Assembly (NCBI GenBank): GCA_030762175.1 | Contig: CM060831.1 | Span: forward strand, 69,355,001-69,419,000 | Direction: 5' to 3' | DNA length: 64,000 nt | From: Metallyticus violacea | Lineage: Eukaryota > Arthropoda > Insecta > Mantodea > Metallyticidae | Notes under the pieces: generated by a model | What the model saw: the letters and a program-made list of their open reading frames with translations, nothing else | Database searches by the model: none | Told to the model about the DNA's origin: nothing | Program-made: the position numbers and the translations under genes | Shown: positions 22,760-35,284 of the stretch, piece after piece | Layout of the letters: every line of letters starts with the position of its first letter | Numbering within the stretch: the stretch's first letter is position 1

Positions 22760-23856
22760 TACCGTGCGAAGCAGGAATATGTAGCGACAATAAACACAGA
22801 TAATTCTAAAGTGGTTTGATGGTTCTGATTAATTGAAAACGCATTATGATGCGTGTACATAGTTCACATGATAGCAAGTGACCGTAATAGTATGTTATAC
22901 GGTTTGAAACATACATCCAATTTTGAACAAATGACATGCTAGGTATCGATAGTACTCTATAATAATTAACTGTTTCTACTGCTATATTTCTTGCCTCTAG
23001 TGGTCTCTACAGGACATAGAACTTATAGGGTGATTATGAATGATCTTCAGGAAGTGCAGAATGTAGTTGTAAATTCTGTTTGAGCCAATGTAAATGAGCA
23101 AAAAAGCATCGTGAATGTCCAGAGCTCAGAACTCAATCTAATCGCTTCCTTTGGACGCAATGTGTACCCCCTACCACCACTGCTATGTCAGGCGTTATCC
23201 ATTCCAATTTCCTAGCGTGATATAAGCCCCGGATTATTCCTCCGGGAGCCTCCACAAGTTTGTTTTGCTCGTAAATGGGTCTGATCGCTTTTGTTTCTAA
23301 TGGGATCGATTCCACAAGGAAGATTTGATGCAATGCCGTGGTAGGCTGAGACAGCTAAATTGCTCTTTAGTCGTCTTTAAACGTAAAACAATATATGGTG
23401 GAAGCTATCGAGGTCACGTTTTATAACTCCAATGGCCTGTACCTTAAAGATAATGCCAACTGTAAAATTAGCGTGCCTTATCCAGTTGTTTGATTATTAC
23501 AAGTATTTCTAGCCCGGATAACGTAAAAATAAATTTCCGCATAGTAAATACTTGAGTTACAGACTGCTTACGGAGAATTGCAGCCGCAGCAACCCGAAAA
23601 GGAGAAGATAGAGTTGCCAAACATAAAGTTAGCATTTATATTTTTACTGAAAGCAAAAATTATACTGTAGATACTGAACATGATGCCCCTCGGCGGCAAT
23701 ACATTGCAGGAATTTGCTAAAGAAACTCCCGTATTCGGTAAGAACGCGGCATATCAGACACGTCTCTTGTCATTGAGGGACCCTGTCTCTCGTTAACTTT
23801 TAACCAGTTGGGAAACAGTGTCTGTAGCTGCAACACAATTTCCAGGATATTTTCTT
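22760..23856. other. No recognised gene; GC-richer block at about 23100-23340
   Basis: At 23027 AGGGTGATTATGAAT resembles a transposon end. The GC-richer block contains a 66-codon minus-strand ORF (23133-23333) of no known family. It may be an old transposon interior. Confidence 0.35.
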
Positions 23857-24135
23857 GTGAATCACCTTACCACTTCTCTGCAAGAATTCGTTTCCACATA
23901 GTATCGTACATAAAACACGTTTTTCAAAACTTTATGCAGTGGCATAACTAATGAAGAACAGTAAGCACACAGTTTACACACAACAAAAGACCCGAGTAAA
24001 CATACACATATATCGACAACCACTTTTAACAAATCTACTCTTAAACTAACTACAGGCTGGTATCTGCACATGCATTATAGGTCTTACCGACATAACGCAG
24101 CTGCAGACCCATAACTCAAATAATCTCATTGCATT
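23857..24135 (-). repeat. Dispersed repeat R1, copy 3
   Basis: Aligns with 45-330 in the same orientation and with 20274-20545 in reverse. It carries CACTTCTCTGCAAGAA at one end and CCCATAACTCAAATAATCTC at the other, the two best-conserved boundaries of the family. Confidence 0.65.
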
Positions 24136-25550
24136 TGGTACACATATAAAGACTAAAGCAGCTTTTTTTCAGAAACAATTAATTTTAGGAATATTTTGAA
24201 GAGAACCGCGGCAGAGTTTAGTGAAATTTCAGCAAGATTTAGTAATTTATCTTTTAAAGTAACACAAATAAATTGTAAATATTATTAAATTAATTAATAT
24301 TGAACTAATTATGGCGCAAATGGGGAAACACGTGTCTTAAATGTAGGTTTGTTAGGATAGTACTTTGTTTCCAAGATAATCTGTTCGTAGAAAACGCATT
24401 TGTGCTTTTGATCGTTGTTTCATTTCGATATTATTTTTCACTATCTTAGATAATCGGTGTTCTAAATTCGCAAACGTTTCATAAAAATAATATTACATAA
24501 TATCATAATTTCCCAAGTAAATGTAATTTTTGCAAATTGTCATTATTGCTATGTTCAAAAATAAAATATAAATGCTTCAAAATTGCTCCCTATTTCCGAA
24601 ACACGTGCAGTAAAATTTATAATACCTGTTTACAGTCAGTGGATGACGTAGAAGCAATATAATACATTTTATATGGTTTCTAAAAAAAATAGCATTATTT
24701 CTAAAAGTCACCACATTAAAAATAATTTTCAGCCCAATAAGAACTTTTTATTGTTTTGTGAAATAAATGCTTGTGTTAGCTGTTTTCTTAAGTTTCTAGT
24801 AATTTTATCAATAACATAAGGTAAAAACTACAAAGTTCTATAATTAAATATTATAAATTCTATTTATTTTCCTTTTGAAAATAAATATTTGTAATACTAA
24901 TATATTTATCTATAGGTACTTTATGCTGCATATTATAGATTCACATACTTTCCTGTATGTAATTTGAGCTACAAATAATATAGGCTATGTTTTCTCCACT
25001 TTATTTAAACACCATAAAAGAAATTGTATAAAGTCTAATATGAATAATGGAATAGCATCTGTTGTACTTCTTATAGTAGTAAATAGTATATTTTTGTAAT
25101 TTCTTATAAAAATGTTCAAACTATTTTAAATAACTACCTAAGTATAAGACAATAGAGCTGAATTGCCGAAGCGAAAGTTTCCCCAAAGGCTATAGGGAAA
25201 AGAATCCTCAGTAGATTACACTTTCGTGCTGCCGGAGATAGAGACTGAAGCAACACTAACGAGTCTTTAAGTTAGTCGTCTCCTTTCGTTCCACACGCAC
25301 AGAATCTCTGATTCGCTTCCATACTACAATCCATTCATTACGACGACACCAGATATAAAATAAAAACATAGTAGTAGCATACTGTGACAGCAGAATTACT
25401 AAGTAAAAGTAGCAAACTACAGTTTGTCGTGTGTGAAATCATAAGGACATAATATAATAACTTAATGACTTCATAGCGTAATCGAAGAACTACCGTATTA
25501 TAAGCCAGGATATAATTTTCTTTAACGTGATTGTTTTTTTTTTTAACATA
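24136..25550. other. Very AT-rich DNA, nothing recognised
   Basis: No repeat family, RNA or coding signal was seen. A slightly GC-richer patch lies at about 25160-25330. Confidence 0.45.
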
Positions 25551-28399
25551 TAAAGGGTGATTCAAAAATCGCGCTAATTTTAAATTTTTTGTTTTTCGAT
25601 TGTCCACACTGTTTTATATCATGTTGATATCAATTAACGTTTCAATATAACAACCAAAACACCTAAACACAAAAAAGTTCATTCAATTCCAAACAATAGG
25701 TTACAATAAGTAAAACTAGATATCTACATTTAATATTAATCTTAATCCAACATCGAGGTCATATTCCTCCTTCTCGTTGCTTCAGTCTGCATTTCTTCCA
25801 TTGTGTCGCCATGGAACAATTTACAACTGAGCTAATGAGTTGAGGTTCCTAAAAACTTTATTTTTTCATTCTTCAGTTATAAGGCACTCTTCCACTTAAA
25901 CGGATTTGTGAATAAATAGAATTGCCTATCTGGGGGTAAGAAAAGCCCTTATTCAAAAAGGTATATTGCATCCATAGCGAGTGGTGGTTTGGTGTGGATT
26001 TTGGGCGTGTGGGGTCATGGACCCTTGTTCTTTTGATAATGAATAAGCTTTCATTAAAAAACACGTTCCATACACTTTCGATTTTATGTCTTAGATTTTT
26101 TGGTGCTGTCTCTTGTTCGCGAGAAAAAAAAATTGTTACCATGGCTTATGATATCCCTCGTAAAACTTTTGTTTTCGTGTACTTCTATGTTTATATATTG
26201 AACCCTTGATATTTTTGTGGCATCTAACCTAGAAAGTATGAACTACACAAACAATATTTCCAAGGAGCTATTGAGTAGCGTTAGGTTGCTCAATCATTCT
26301 TAAAAACTTAAATAGAAAAGCTAATATTTATTCAAACTTCAAACTAAAATTTGAAAAATATTAAGCACTAAAATGTATACCTATTTTTTGCATAGCTAAC
26401 AAAATACATTTCCATCTTAGCTTAAATATGGGTAATATTTTAGTAATTCTTGAACCAAGGAATATTTGCTAGTGTTTTCTTTTGGCATTTCGAATTTTAT
26501 TCGTGCAACTTTCCCAAGTTATTTCCATAAGCACCACTAATGGAGAACACAAGTATTGCTGGGCACGCACTTCCTCCTTTTCCCCTGCCAATGCACAGGG
26601 TTTTCAATCTTACTAAAGTTCCTCTAGGAGGTAAAGATCCCCCTGCTGTATGTTGCATATTTATTGAAGTTCAGAAAACTAAAAGTCGATGTTTGCAACA
26701 AAAATAAATAAATATACACGAAATATACCCATAATGTGGAAACCTGCATTAACGTTCATGATATGCTCTCATATACACTAAAAATGTGCTCAAGTTATCT
26801 TAATCAAACGTAAAGCATGTAATTATTAGTTTTATTAAGATATCGAACTCTAATACATATATGTATTTGCATATATTTCTCATTACGAGTAATATCGCTT
26901 TAAGATATTGTCGCATGTACTGCTGAGGGGTGTAGCAAATTAACATTTTTAAAAGCTAAATTCGTTTGGTTTTTATACGTCACACCTTGCGTTAACGTGA
27001 TCACATTAGGGAAGTTCAGTGTTGCGGTCATTAACTTAAAGGCTGCTTACATAATATTTTATAGTGACATTAACCTCTGCCTGGTAACAAGCAAAGCATG
27101 CTGAGTTTGGATCTGTCCCTTATTGTTGGAAAGGGTCAAACGTCTACACACTACTTTCTCCTTGGTTAATATAATTAAAATCTAAGGCGGTGGCACACCA
27201 AATTTGGTATAGTTTATGTCATAGTGCAGAGATCCCCCAGGCAATTGTAAAACGAAATAAGGGGAACCAGGGCTACGGCTCGGGGTCTTTTATCTTTGTC
27301 TTTTGTCTTGGTCTTCGTCTTCCGCATGTCGTCTTTGGAGGACGACCTGTCGACATACACCCTTAGCATTACTATGAGATGCCTAAAAGGTAAAGGCCCG
27401 TCAGGGCTATCATTTGTAATTATATTTCAAATTGGGGGCTTATCGCTCCTGCTATAAACTAATTGACATGATATACTGGAGTCTGTCTCTACCATCACCC
27501 TCCTGAACAGCTAACCCCCTAAGTCAAGCTTTAATCGTGACAATATAGCAAATTACGAATTGGACACCCCTGTGCTCTAAGAGCTCCATTATAGACTCCG
27601 TTGTCTCAAATCTGGGACGTGTAGTCACCCCTTCAAACACTGTCTTGCCAGCTCCAAGCAGGATTTGATGGAATCCGTTCTGGATGGATTCCAACCCGAA
27701 GCAAACCATTTGGCTCGCTCTCCTTGTCTGTCTCTTTCTTAATCGCTGCCATCTCCCAGTTTGTGGGTGTCTCGCCGTGTCACTTCAAGCCTTCCTTTTT
27801 CTTTAATACGCCCGAATCTCCCTAAGCAAATCCATTATTCTAAATGTTATATGATTACATCATCCTTCTGCAATGCCAGCTGTCAAGGTAGAAAGCTAGA
27901 GAGCATCGAGTTCCTAGGGAAGTATGAAGTTAAGATTTTTAAAGCTAACGATGCCTGTATTTGATTGTGCTGAGAGCTACAATGAATGAAAGGTGTGATC
28001 AGAAGAAACTCTTGTCAAACTTCTGCTATAGCCCCCAAGCTGTATTTCTTAGTCTGCTCTCTAGTGTGTATAGTTTTTATAAATAAGCTAATGTTTTATT
28101 TTAATAAGTTTTCAGAGTGTCCTTATGAAGTAACTTAAGTTTGTCTGAAGTATATAGTTCCTCGCTTTAAACTTTGATTTGTTTTATTTGATGTCATCAT
28201 TGGGAATGTGTTGATTACAGAGTTTATTTATGGAACTTCCCCACAATTCTTTCTCTTAAATTATTTCTTTCTTGTGTGATGATGTTAAATATATTATGTG
28301 TGGAACAAGTTGGATTCAAAAGAGAAAATTCTAACAACGGACATTTTGATCACGTGAAAGTGATGTAATTCAATGAGTACTATAAAGCCTACAAACGTT
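25551..28399. other. No recognised gene; TIR-like motif and GC-richer block
   Basis: AAAGGGTGATTCAAAAATCG at 25553 looks like a transposon end without an identified partner. The block at about 27180-27960 is GC-richer, with a repeated CTTTGTC/CTTGGTC/CTTCGTC string near 27294-27320 and short ORFs (27524-27709 minus, 27761-27964 plus) of no known family. It may be an old retroelement. Confidence 0.35.
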
Positions 28400-28770
28400 C
28401 CTCATTTTTTCAAAAAGTAATTGAAACGAATATATTTTGCTGTGCAAAATTCTGGAGAGGAGAAAATGATATGTGGCACCATCTTGCTGAAACCACATAA
28501 CGAAGTCGTTAGTGTTATAGCACCAATTAATTTAGCATAATCAGAGATATATGCATCACAAGTTAGTATGACTACTTTGATTCTCAAAAATACGGATAAA
28601 TAATACAATAAAATAGGGTTCAAACTAGCTGTTAAGAAGTTTCCTAAAGACTAATTATCATTACCAGTAACCAATATTTTGCTTTTTATCACATCTCTAC
28701 AAATGAAAGTGTGCGTCATCGGAAGTGAGTTGAGTGCTGGTTTATCGAAGCAATAAATGTCTAACAAATA
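28400..28770 (-). pseudogene. Fragment of IS630/Tc1-type transposase
   Basis: Minus strand 28701-28725 encodes SDDAHFHL, matching the first catalytic motif (SDEAHFHL). Minus strand 28452-28496 encodes WFQQDGATYHFLLSR, the second-Asp motif in near-consensus form. The intervening frame is shifted and the third motif is not seen. No terminal repeats were found. It is a dead fragment of a lineage different from the 19- and 21-kb pair. Confidence 0.75.
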
Positions 28771-30241
28771 GCTTTCCGTGATCATTAATAATACGTAGAG
28801 GTTTTTGAACAATCAGCAATTTATACGAGTGGGAATGTAAATAATGGTGGAGTATTTGACGAAGTTGCTGCAAACTATTTTTCTAAGATTTTTTATTCAG
28901 TTTCTATTGTCACAAGATTTGAATTTTGCCATATCTTTCAATTTTAACTTCTATTGATACTGCACACACATTAATTTTATATAATTTTATTTTCATCTCA
29001 TTTATTTTATTAAATGTTTCACTAAATTTTAGCATATATTTTAAAACTCCAAAGTAGTTACCTGTTCTACTGTTCCATTTTTCATTATACTTTCTCGTTT
29101 GGGTTTTGCTTTTAAAAGTGGTGATAATTTCGTTTTATTTTAAGAAAAAAATTCATTTAGTTGTAATTTTATTTGTTTTACTTCGGTTTTTTAAGGTGGG
29201 TCTTCATAAAATAATTTCTGTCTTGGCAATGTTCATAGGATATTCAAAAATAGTATTAATACGTTTAGGCTCACATTTAAAAAAAAAACTTTATTTTTCT
29301 ACTTTGAGGCATATTTGTAAGTCGGCCGTTATCCGCGTGACCATTGCAATTGCTGAATCTGGGGACAAAACACTTCACTTTTTCAAAAACTTGAGTACAA
29401 CAAATGAAATTAATTAAATCTATACTCACACAATTATAATCGATAAACTTAAATGATGATGTAGGGCTTTAACTTTTAACAATTTGTTGTTCCTCTTGCA
29501 GGTTCTTTATAATGTCCTTTCTGCTGTGCTGGACGTCTAATGGATTTTCAAGGGCCACGTTCCAACTCCTACTTCAATTTTTTTTAATACATGTCTTAAT
29601 TTCCTTTTAATCTGTTTGATTAAACATACTCACTAAATCACTTATTTGTTTCCGATGTTACTGGGCAATTAGGAAATTAAAGTATATAAAAGTAAATCAA
29701 TTTTAGCTTTTAAACAGTATACACGCTTAAGCAGTGAATATCTCACTGCACAACACAACATGCCACTGTACTAATCCGAATCCTACCGTTGACAACGGCT
29801 TACAACTAGGTCAGTAAACGGTCGACTTGGGGTTAGTGAATGGAAGGTTTAGATATACATCACTGCATTTGATTCTTTTTACACACTTTTTTCGAGAACA
29901 TAATATCGTCTTTTTGTTTAATATCTCACATAATTTATCTTTTCTATTCTGTCAATTAGCTTCATATGTTTTATAGTTTTGTATTTCTCCATTACTATCT
30001 TTAAAACAAAACAAAATAAAGATATAGGACATTTCTTTTCTAATTGCAATTTTTGTTCCAATAATATGCTATACTGTAATCTAGTTCTATTTTTTTGTGA
30101 TTTTTTAAAGGAGAGAAAGCTGTTGTCCGAAACTCAAAGAAACATTAGAATCTAGAATATAACTAAATTATCTTATATCTATGGTTAAGTTAATTATGTC
30201 GGAAGCTGAGAGTATAGAGACGTTCATCATAAAGTAAACCG

Positions 30242-30244
<3 letters not shown>
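28771..30244. other. Very AT-rich DNA, nothing recognised
   Basis: A 103-codon plus-strand ORF at 29106-29417 is Ile/Phe/Lys-rich, as expected by chance in this composition, and shows no domain. Confidence 0.4.

Positions 30245-30290
<46 letters not shown>
30245..30290. repeat. (AT)n microsatellite
   Basis: About 22 uninterrupted AT dinucleotides. Confidence 0.95.
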
Positions 30291-30616
30291 CTATATTATT
30301 TGTTTGTTCATTTAGAGCTGAGATACTTAGAACGAAATCCTGGAGGTTATGTGTAATGGGTATTATAATCGAATTTTTACTTCTACGCTGTTTACCTAGA
30401 ATGAACATATCCCTTGAGCAGCGAATATTTACTAACGCAAACCTTTGAGAGCGAGCGCTACTTGATTTGTTTCCGTAAATGAGCGAATTGCACCATTTGT
30501 CACATATTCGCTGTTTGACTTACTCTCCAATACGCCTGTTTAATTTTCCAAGTAGTAATTTTACGTTAAGAACATTTTTATGTAACCTAAACACGAATTA
30601 ATTAGGGAAAGTGTTC

Positions 30617-30869
30617 GTAATTTTAGGTTGTTGTTGGTTTGTTTTATTTACGGACCCTCTTTAACATCTCAGGCCATCAGCATCCCATCAACTTAGAACG
30701 TGAAATGGCAGATAAATTTGCTCATGGGCCCCTTCTTTAAGACTTGGGGTTATTTTATGTACCATAATTACGCCCGAAAAAATCTACCGGCCCTGGACTG
30801 AACCCGCAATCTTGGGTCTACGAGGCAAGTATGGTTACTATTAAATAACCAGGGCGTAGTAATTTTAGG
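30617..30869 (-). repeat. Family-1 SINE with internal deletion and 11-bp target duplication
   Basis: GTAATTTTAGG occurs at 30617-30627 and 30859-30869. Between them the minus strand has CCCTGGTTATTTAATAGTAACC, then GCCTCGTAGACCC, then the family-1 body. About 60 bp between GGGCGTAAT and the GGTACATAAAAT block are missing, removing the TTCGGAAGG hairpin. The B box is changed (GCGGGTTCAGTCC). Confidence 0.9.
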
Positions 30870-31704
30870 ATAAGCTAAGAAATGATATAGCAGTTTTCGT
30901 TTTTTCTGATGAACAGAGCTATTTGTATTTCATTGTCAGTTCAAAGGACGTTAGCCTCGCGACTTTTACTGTAAAGGTCTTTTCATTATACATGCAACAC
31001 CAGTGCTGTGAAAGCGAAGTGAATTGGATTCTTAGTGTAACGTATCTCAGTGTTTGAATGAAAATGTGTTCGATTAGTAAACAGTAGAATCCATGTTTGC
31101 AATTGAAAGTATAAATGTACCTGTAATTAGATCAAAGCCCTAATTTTTTGCTAATACATGCTTTTAGTTATTACTGGAGCAGTACAGTCTACCTACTTGG
31201 GTACTGTAAGTAAAACAAATTAATGTTGTATTCTCCATTCTTACAGAAGATGCTGAACATGTTATCGTTTTACACTGTTATTGAACAGGGAACGTGTCCA
31301 ATCCAACATCTAGGCCTTATTCTAATGTGGTTTTATATATGATAGTTACGTACCATAGATTTTACTGCAGTTCTTTAATATCTTACGGCGGTTCTGTACA
31401 AAACAAATCCAGATCTAACAAACAAATAGATGCTCATTAATGCTTTGCAATTTTTGTTAATATTTTAAACATGTCAAAAACAATTTTATAATATGTGGAA
31501 AGTTTTAGGGCATATTAAGCTCTATATAGACAAGGTTTGGAAAGACAAATCAATAATAGAATTGGAAGCCACGAACGGGAATTGAATCAAGCATTTTTGA
31601 GTGCTCAGTACATAGAATGTTACACTTCTGTGATCTATTTAATAGTATTTTTGTTTTGCTGTTGGTATATAATGTAAAGAATATATTTTATTTATTGTCA
31701 CTTT
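30870..31704. other. No recognised gene; possible B-box-like string
   Basis: At about 31568-31595 the minus strand reads GATTCAATTCCCGTTCG, like a B box, but no A box or SINE body accompanies it. Confidence 0.3.
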
Positions 31705-31961
31705 AGCTGCATTGGTCTTCTAGCAACATTTGTGAATTGTGGACTGAATACTATAGGTGTAAATCTGTAGGGATGAATTAATTAATGATGGCACGAATGA
31801 GCTCGGAGTCCTTGGCGCCTTAAAGCCATCTTGCGTTCACCTTCTTACGGTAAAGAAAAACTTGGAAAAGACCTTAACCAAACAGCTTGACTGGCCGGAA
31901 TTCAAACCTAGGGCCTCCGGATTAGTAGTCGCAAAAACTACCACTAGACCATGGAGGCGGC
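31705..31961 (-). repeat. tRNA-derived SINE, family 2
   Basis: Minus strand begins GCCGCCTCCATGGTCTAGTGG (A box), then GCGACTACTAATCCGGAGG and CCTAGGTTTGAATTCCGGCC (B box). The body has AAGGTCTTTTCC, CCAAGGACTCCGAGCTC, TACAGATTTACACCTATAG and ends near the AGACCAATG block. The head is the best-preserved of the minus-strand family-2 copies. Confidence 0.85.
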
Positions 31962-33466
31962 ATCCTCTTGTATAATCAGAAAACGATCATCATTACATTA
32001 ACAACATTTGTATTTCCCTGTTTCCCAGTTTCTTGAGTGACTCGCTTCTTAATTTCAGAATAATAGGCACATTCAAAAGCGAATTAATTAAAAATATAAT
32101 CTATTGAGAATGCGTGAAATGAATGAAATAGAAAATTAAAGGGTTTGAAATAAGTAAAGAAGCTTATTACATAAACTTTAGCATAGGTATGCATATATCT
32201 TTACATCCGTACAGTGTAGTTTTCCCTGAATCTTTCCGGCCTTAAGCGGGTCGTTCTGACGTGCTTGCAGCCTCTCTACTGCCGACAAGCACGTCATATC
32301 AAGAGCGTTGCTTAGTAAATGGTAGGCAGAATATTCGATTATAATTACTTGGCAAGGCAAATATTATGTCCATTTCAGCTACAAAAAGAAACATAAATAT
32401 CTAAAAGTATAGACTTTTTTAATGCAAAACTTATAAATTTTATTTGTAAGGGTGAAACAAGTTGATAATTGAACTGTTTAATTTAAACAAAATAATCATT
32501 GCCTGATGAGAGAATAAGATGATGCTACAAAAGATTAAGCAACACTTGAAAATCTCACTTGACTCTGAAGCACACTAGGAGCTTTCAATCAGATATTATA
32601 GCTTTTGCAAAAATCCCCATACATTTCAGAAATCACATTCGATCTTTGATAATACATAAGAACATTGTAACCAAGGCACTTGGAGAAGCACTTAAAAAAA
32701 TAAAGGAAAGAAGGAATAAAGAAAAAAGAGCTCGTCTTTTCTATGCTGACGCACTGCAGTAAAACGTTCTAAAATCCATTTACTCGTGTTAGTTTCGACA
32801 CCATGTCTCTTGTCTCTCCGCTAGTGGAAAGGAATTGCAACACTGCTGTGTGATGGCGATAAAATGTGCCAATGGTATCGATGCCCTAAATGACTATAGG
32901 TATTCTATTTTCTTTGATAATTTAAATCACTTTTAAATAATAACATTCATAATTAAAATTAAAAACATATAGTGCTTAATATAACTGAGAATATAAACAC
33001 AGGAATTACACAATAAACAAAACCATGGGGGAAATGTTTATATTTGTCAGTTTTCATACACAGCGGTTTACACGGGTTAGAAGTGAAACAATAAGAATTC
33101 ATTTTTTTCTGACACATTTAAAGCCTATAGATATCCTCTTCCATTCAGTCAGTCTTAAATCAATATATTTATTACAGATGGGTTCCTAGTGGTCGTAAGA
33201 AACACGTCTTATTTGTAAGCTTCTAAATATAAGGTACCTGTGGCGTAGCCAGAAGTTTCTAAAATCTGATGATTAAGTTTTTATTTGGAATATACATTTT
33301 AACTAAAAATGCTACTTTGTAGTTGATTATTGGAGTCACAACATCCAAGGGTAACGTGTTTTAAATAACACGTTGAATGTAAATGTTTAATATTTCAGTA
33401 GAACTAGAAATGTTTTAAATATAACAATAAAATACTTTACAAAAGAGAATCTATTTTATTTCACTT
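31962..33466. other. AT-rich DNA, nothing recognised
   Basis: Short ORFs at 32178-32360 and 32559-32762 show no domain. Confidence 0.4.
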
Positions 33467-33474
33467 TATTTTAC

Positions 33475-33523
<49 letters not shown>

Positions 33524-33813
33524 GGACGCTCTTTAACATCTCAGGTCTTCAGCGTCCCATTCAACTCAGGGCGTGAAACGGCCGACAAATTTTGCTCAGA
33601 GGCCTGTCTTTCAGGCTTGAGGTTCTTTTTCGTGCCGTAAATGTACGACACGGGACCTACGGGCATTACTTCCCTTCCGAAGGAAGCCATACTTAGGATT
33701 ATTACGCCCGAAAAAGCCATCGATCCTGGCTGGGTTTCAACCCGCGATCTTGGGTTTAGAAGGCAAGTATGGTAGCCACTACACCACCAGGATCGACAAA
33801 TATATTTTACAGT
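33467..33813 (-). repeat. Family-1 SINE with long poly-A tail and 11-bp target duplication
   Basis: TATTTTACAGT flanks the insertion at 33467-33477 and 33803-33813. The plus strand starts with about 43 T (33478-33520), i.e. a pure poly-A tail on the SINE strand, then the body in reverse and a full head ending CCACCAGGATCGACA. Most other copies end in an AAATAAATCAATC-type tail instead. The head keeps GGTGTAGTGG and GCGGGTTGAAACCCAGCC. Confidence 0.95.
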
Positions 33814-34451
33814 GTTGTAAAATCCACTTATTAATTAATTATGCATAAGGTGTATATTACATTTGAAAAATTAAATAAAAAAGAACAAAGAAAACCATTT
33901 ACTTTGGAAGAGTGGAGGGCCCAAAGCCCCTGATATCTGAAATTCGTTTCATCGACCCCCCATAATAATAAAGGCGAGGTCAGGCGGCAGTATGTTTGAG
34001 CTGCAAACCTCTTTAAAAATCACCTACCAGGGCAATAAAACGTGGTAAATTGCAGTTTTAAAGTACATATTTTCGAACGTGTTATTGCATTAATTTCTAG
34101 CATGCTTTTTTATTTTTGGGGATATCGAAAAACTAGAGAGTCTTTAGGTAAACACTTTACGTGATGTGTTAAAATATCTGATCACAAATAGCTTACTGTA
34201 AAAATGTCGAACTTAAAGTCTTTAGCATGAAAATTGATTAGTTTTCATTTTCAAGTCAGTTGTTTTCTAAACTTAATAGAAGCTGGTGCATTTCATGGTC
34301 TGCCTTTTTCAGATAATATGAGCGAAGTTTAGAACTATTTTCAATTGAATCCTTTGCGTGATTACTCCGCATTTGCAGTATTTTTAAAAAGTTTTCCCCA
34401 GATGGAAAAAACTTACAATAGCAATAATTGCATGTGTTAAATATCTATTAA
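33814..34451. other. AT-rich DNA, nothing recognised
   Basis: No coding, repeat or RNA signal was seen. Confidence 0.4.
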
Positions 34452-34714
34452 TTTAAAGAGGCTCTTCACCATCTCCGTTCATTAGCATCCCATTCAATTC
34501 AGGGTTTGAAATGGCCAATAAAATTTGCTCAGAAGCCTCTTCTTTCAGGCTTGGGGTTCTTTTACATGCCGTAAATCTACGACACGGGACCCATGGCTTT
34601 ACTTCCTTCCAAAAGGAAGTCATACTTAGGAAGTTTACACCCTAAAAATCCATTGCCCCTATGTGACCTTGGGTCATTGAGGCAAGTATGGCTATCTCTA
34701 GATCACAAGGACCA
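34452..34714 (-). repeat. Family-1 SINE, diverged copy
   Basis: All body blocks are recognisable in reverse (GAGGCTCTTCACC, CATTCAATTCAGGG, CTTTCAGGCTTGGGGTTC, CGACACGGGACCC, CTTCCTTCCAAAAGGAAG). The head is eroded: the B box is lost between CCATTGCCCC and TGACCTTGGG, and the A box is damaged. It is old and transcriptionally dead. Confidence 0.85.
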
Positions 34715-34726
34715 ACAGGTGCCTTT

Positions 34727-34739
34727 AAAAAAAAAAAAA

Positions 34740-34796
<57 letters not shown>
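34727..34796 (+). repeat. Poly-A followed by (ATA)n microsatellite
   Basis: About 14 A then about 18 AAT/ATA units. The low-complexity Lys/Asn ORF over it is not a gene. Confidence 0.95.
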
Positions 34797-34797
<1 letters not shown>

Positions 34798-35011
34798 CAC
34801 TTGGTGAGTAAGAAAATTTAAAGCTATTTGTTGGACATATTAATACTCTCTAAGCAATAAAATTAGAATTTTCTATTTTATTTGATAAAAAAGCATGAAG
34901 ACTAAAGCATATATACCTAGGTATCGAGCAGGGAGAAAATTTGGTATCGACCCATCTTCAAACTAATATAACCGTGGTACATTATCCGGCTAGGACTGTT
35001 TACTTTGCTGA

Positions 35012-35284
35012 AACTCGTATATTTTATGTAATAGTGTTTAACGCCGGTTTTAAATACTGAGGCACTACAGGCGATGGACACTGATGTTACATGGGATGAA
35101 ATGGTAGGATTTTTTTAAAGGAAAGAAGGTTCCAGGCCTAAGTTTAGGTTACCTCACCGGCATTTACCATTCATGAGGACTGAGAAAAATCTGGAAAAAT
35201 CTCAGATAGGAAAACGGTCCAGGGAGAATCGAACCCCAGACCTCCCTCTCACGAATCGAATAACTCGTGACGGTAACTCGTATA
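35012..35284 (-). repeat. Family-3 SINE with 10-bp target duplication
   Basis: AACTCGTATA lies at 35012-35021 and 35275-35284. In reverse the body shows GCCTCAGTATTTAAAACCGG, TTAGGCCTGGAACC, TCCAGATTTTTCTCAGTCC and the head B box GGGGTTCGATTCTCCC. The extreme 5' head with the A box is altered (GTCACGAGTTATTCG), so the copy is damaged or 5'-rearranged. Confidence 0.85.

Noticed and set aside
29106..29417. 103-codon Ile/Phe/Lys-rich ORF
   Set aside because: Composition simply reflects AT-rich DNA and no motif is present.
34593..34811. 72-codon ORF ending in poly-Asn
   Set aside because: It is antisense SINE followed by poly-A and an (AAT)n microsatellite.
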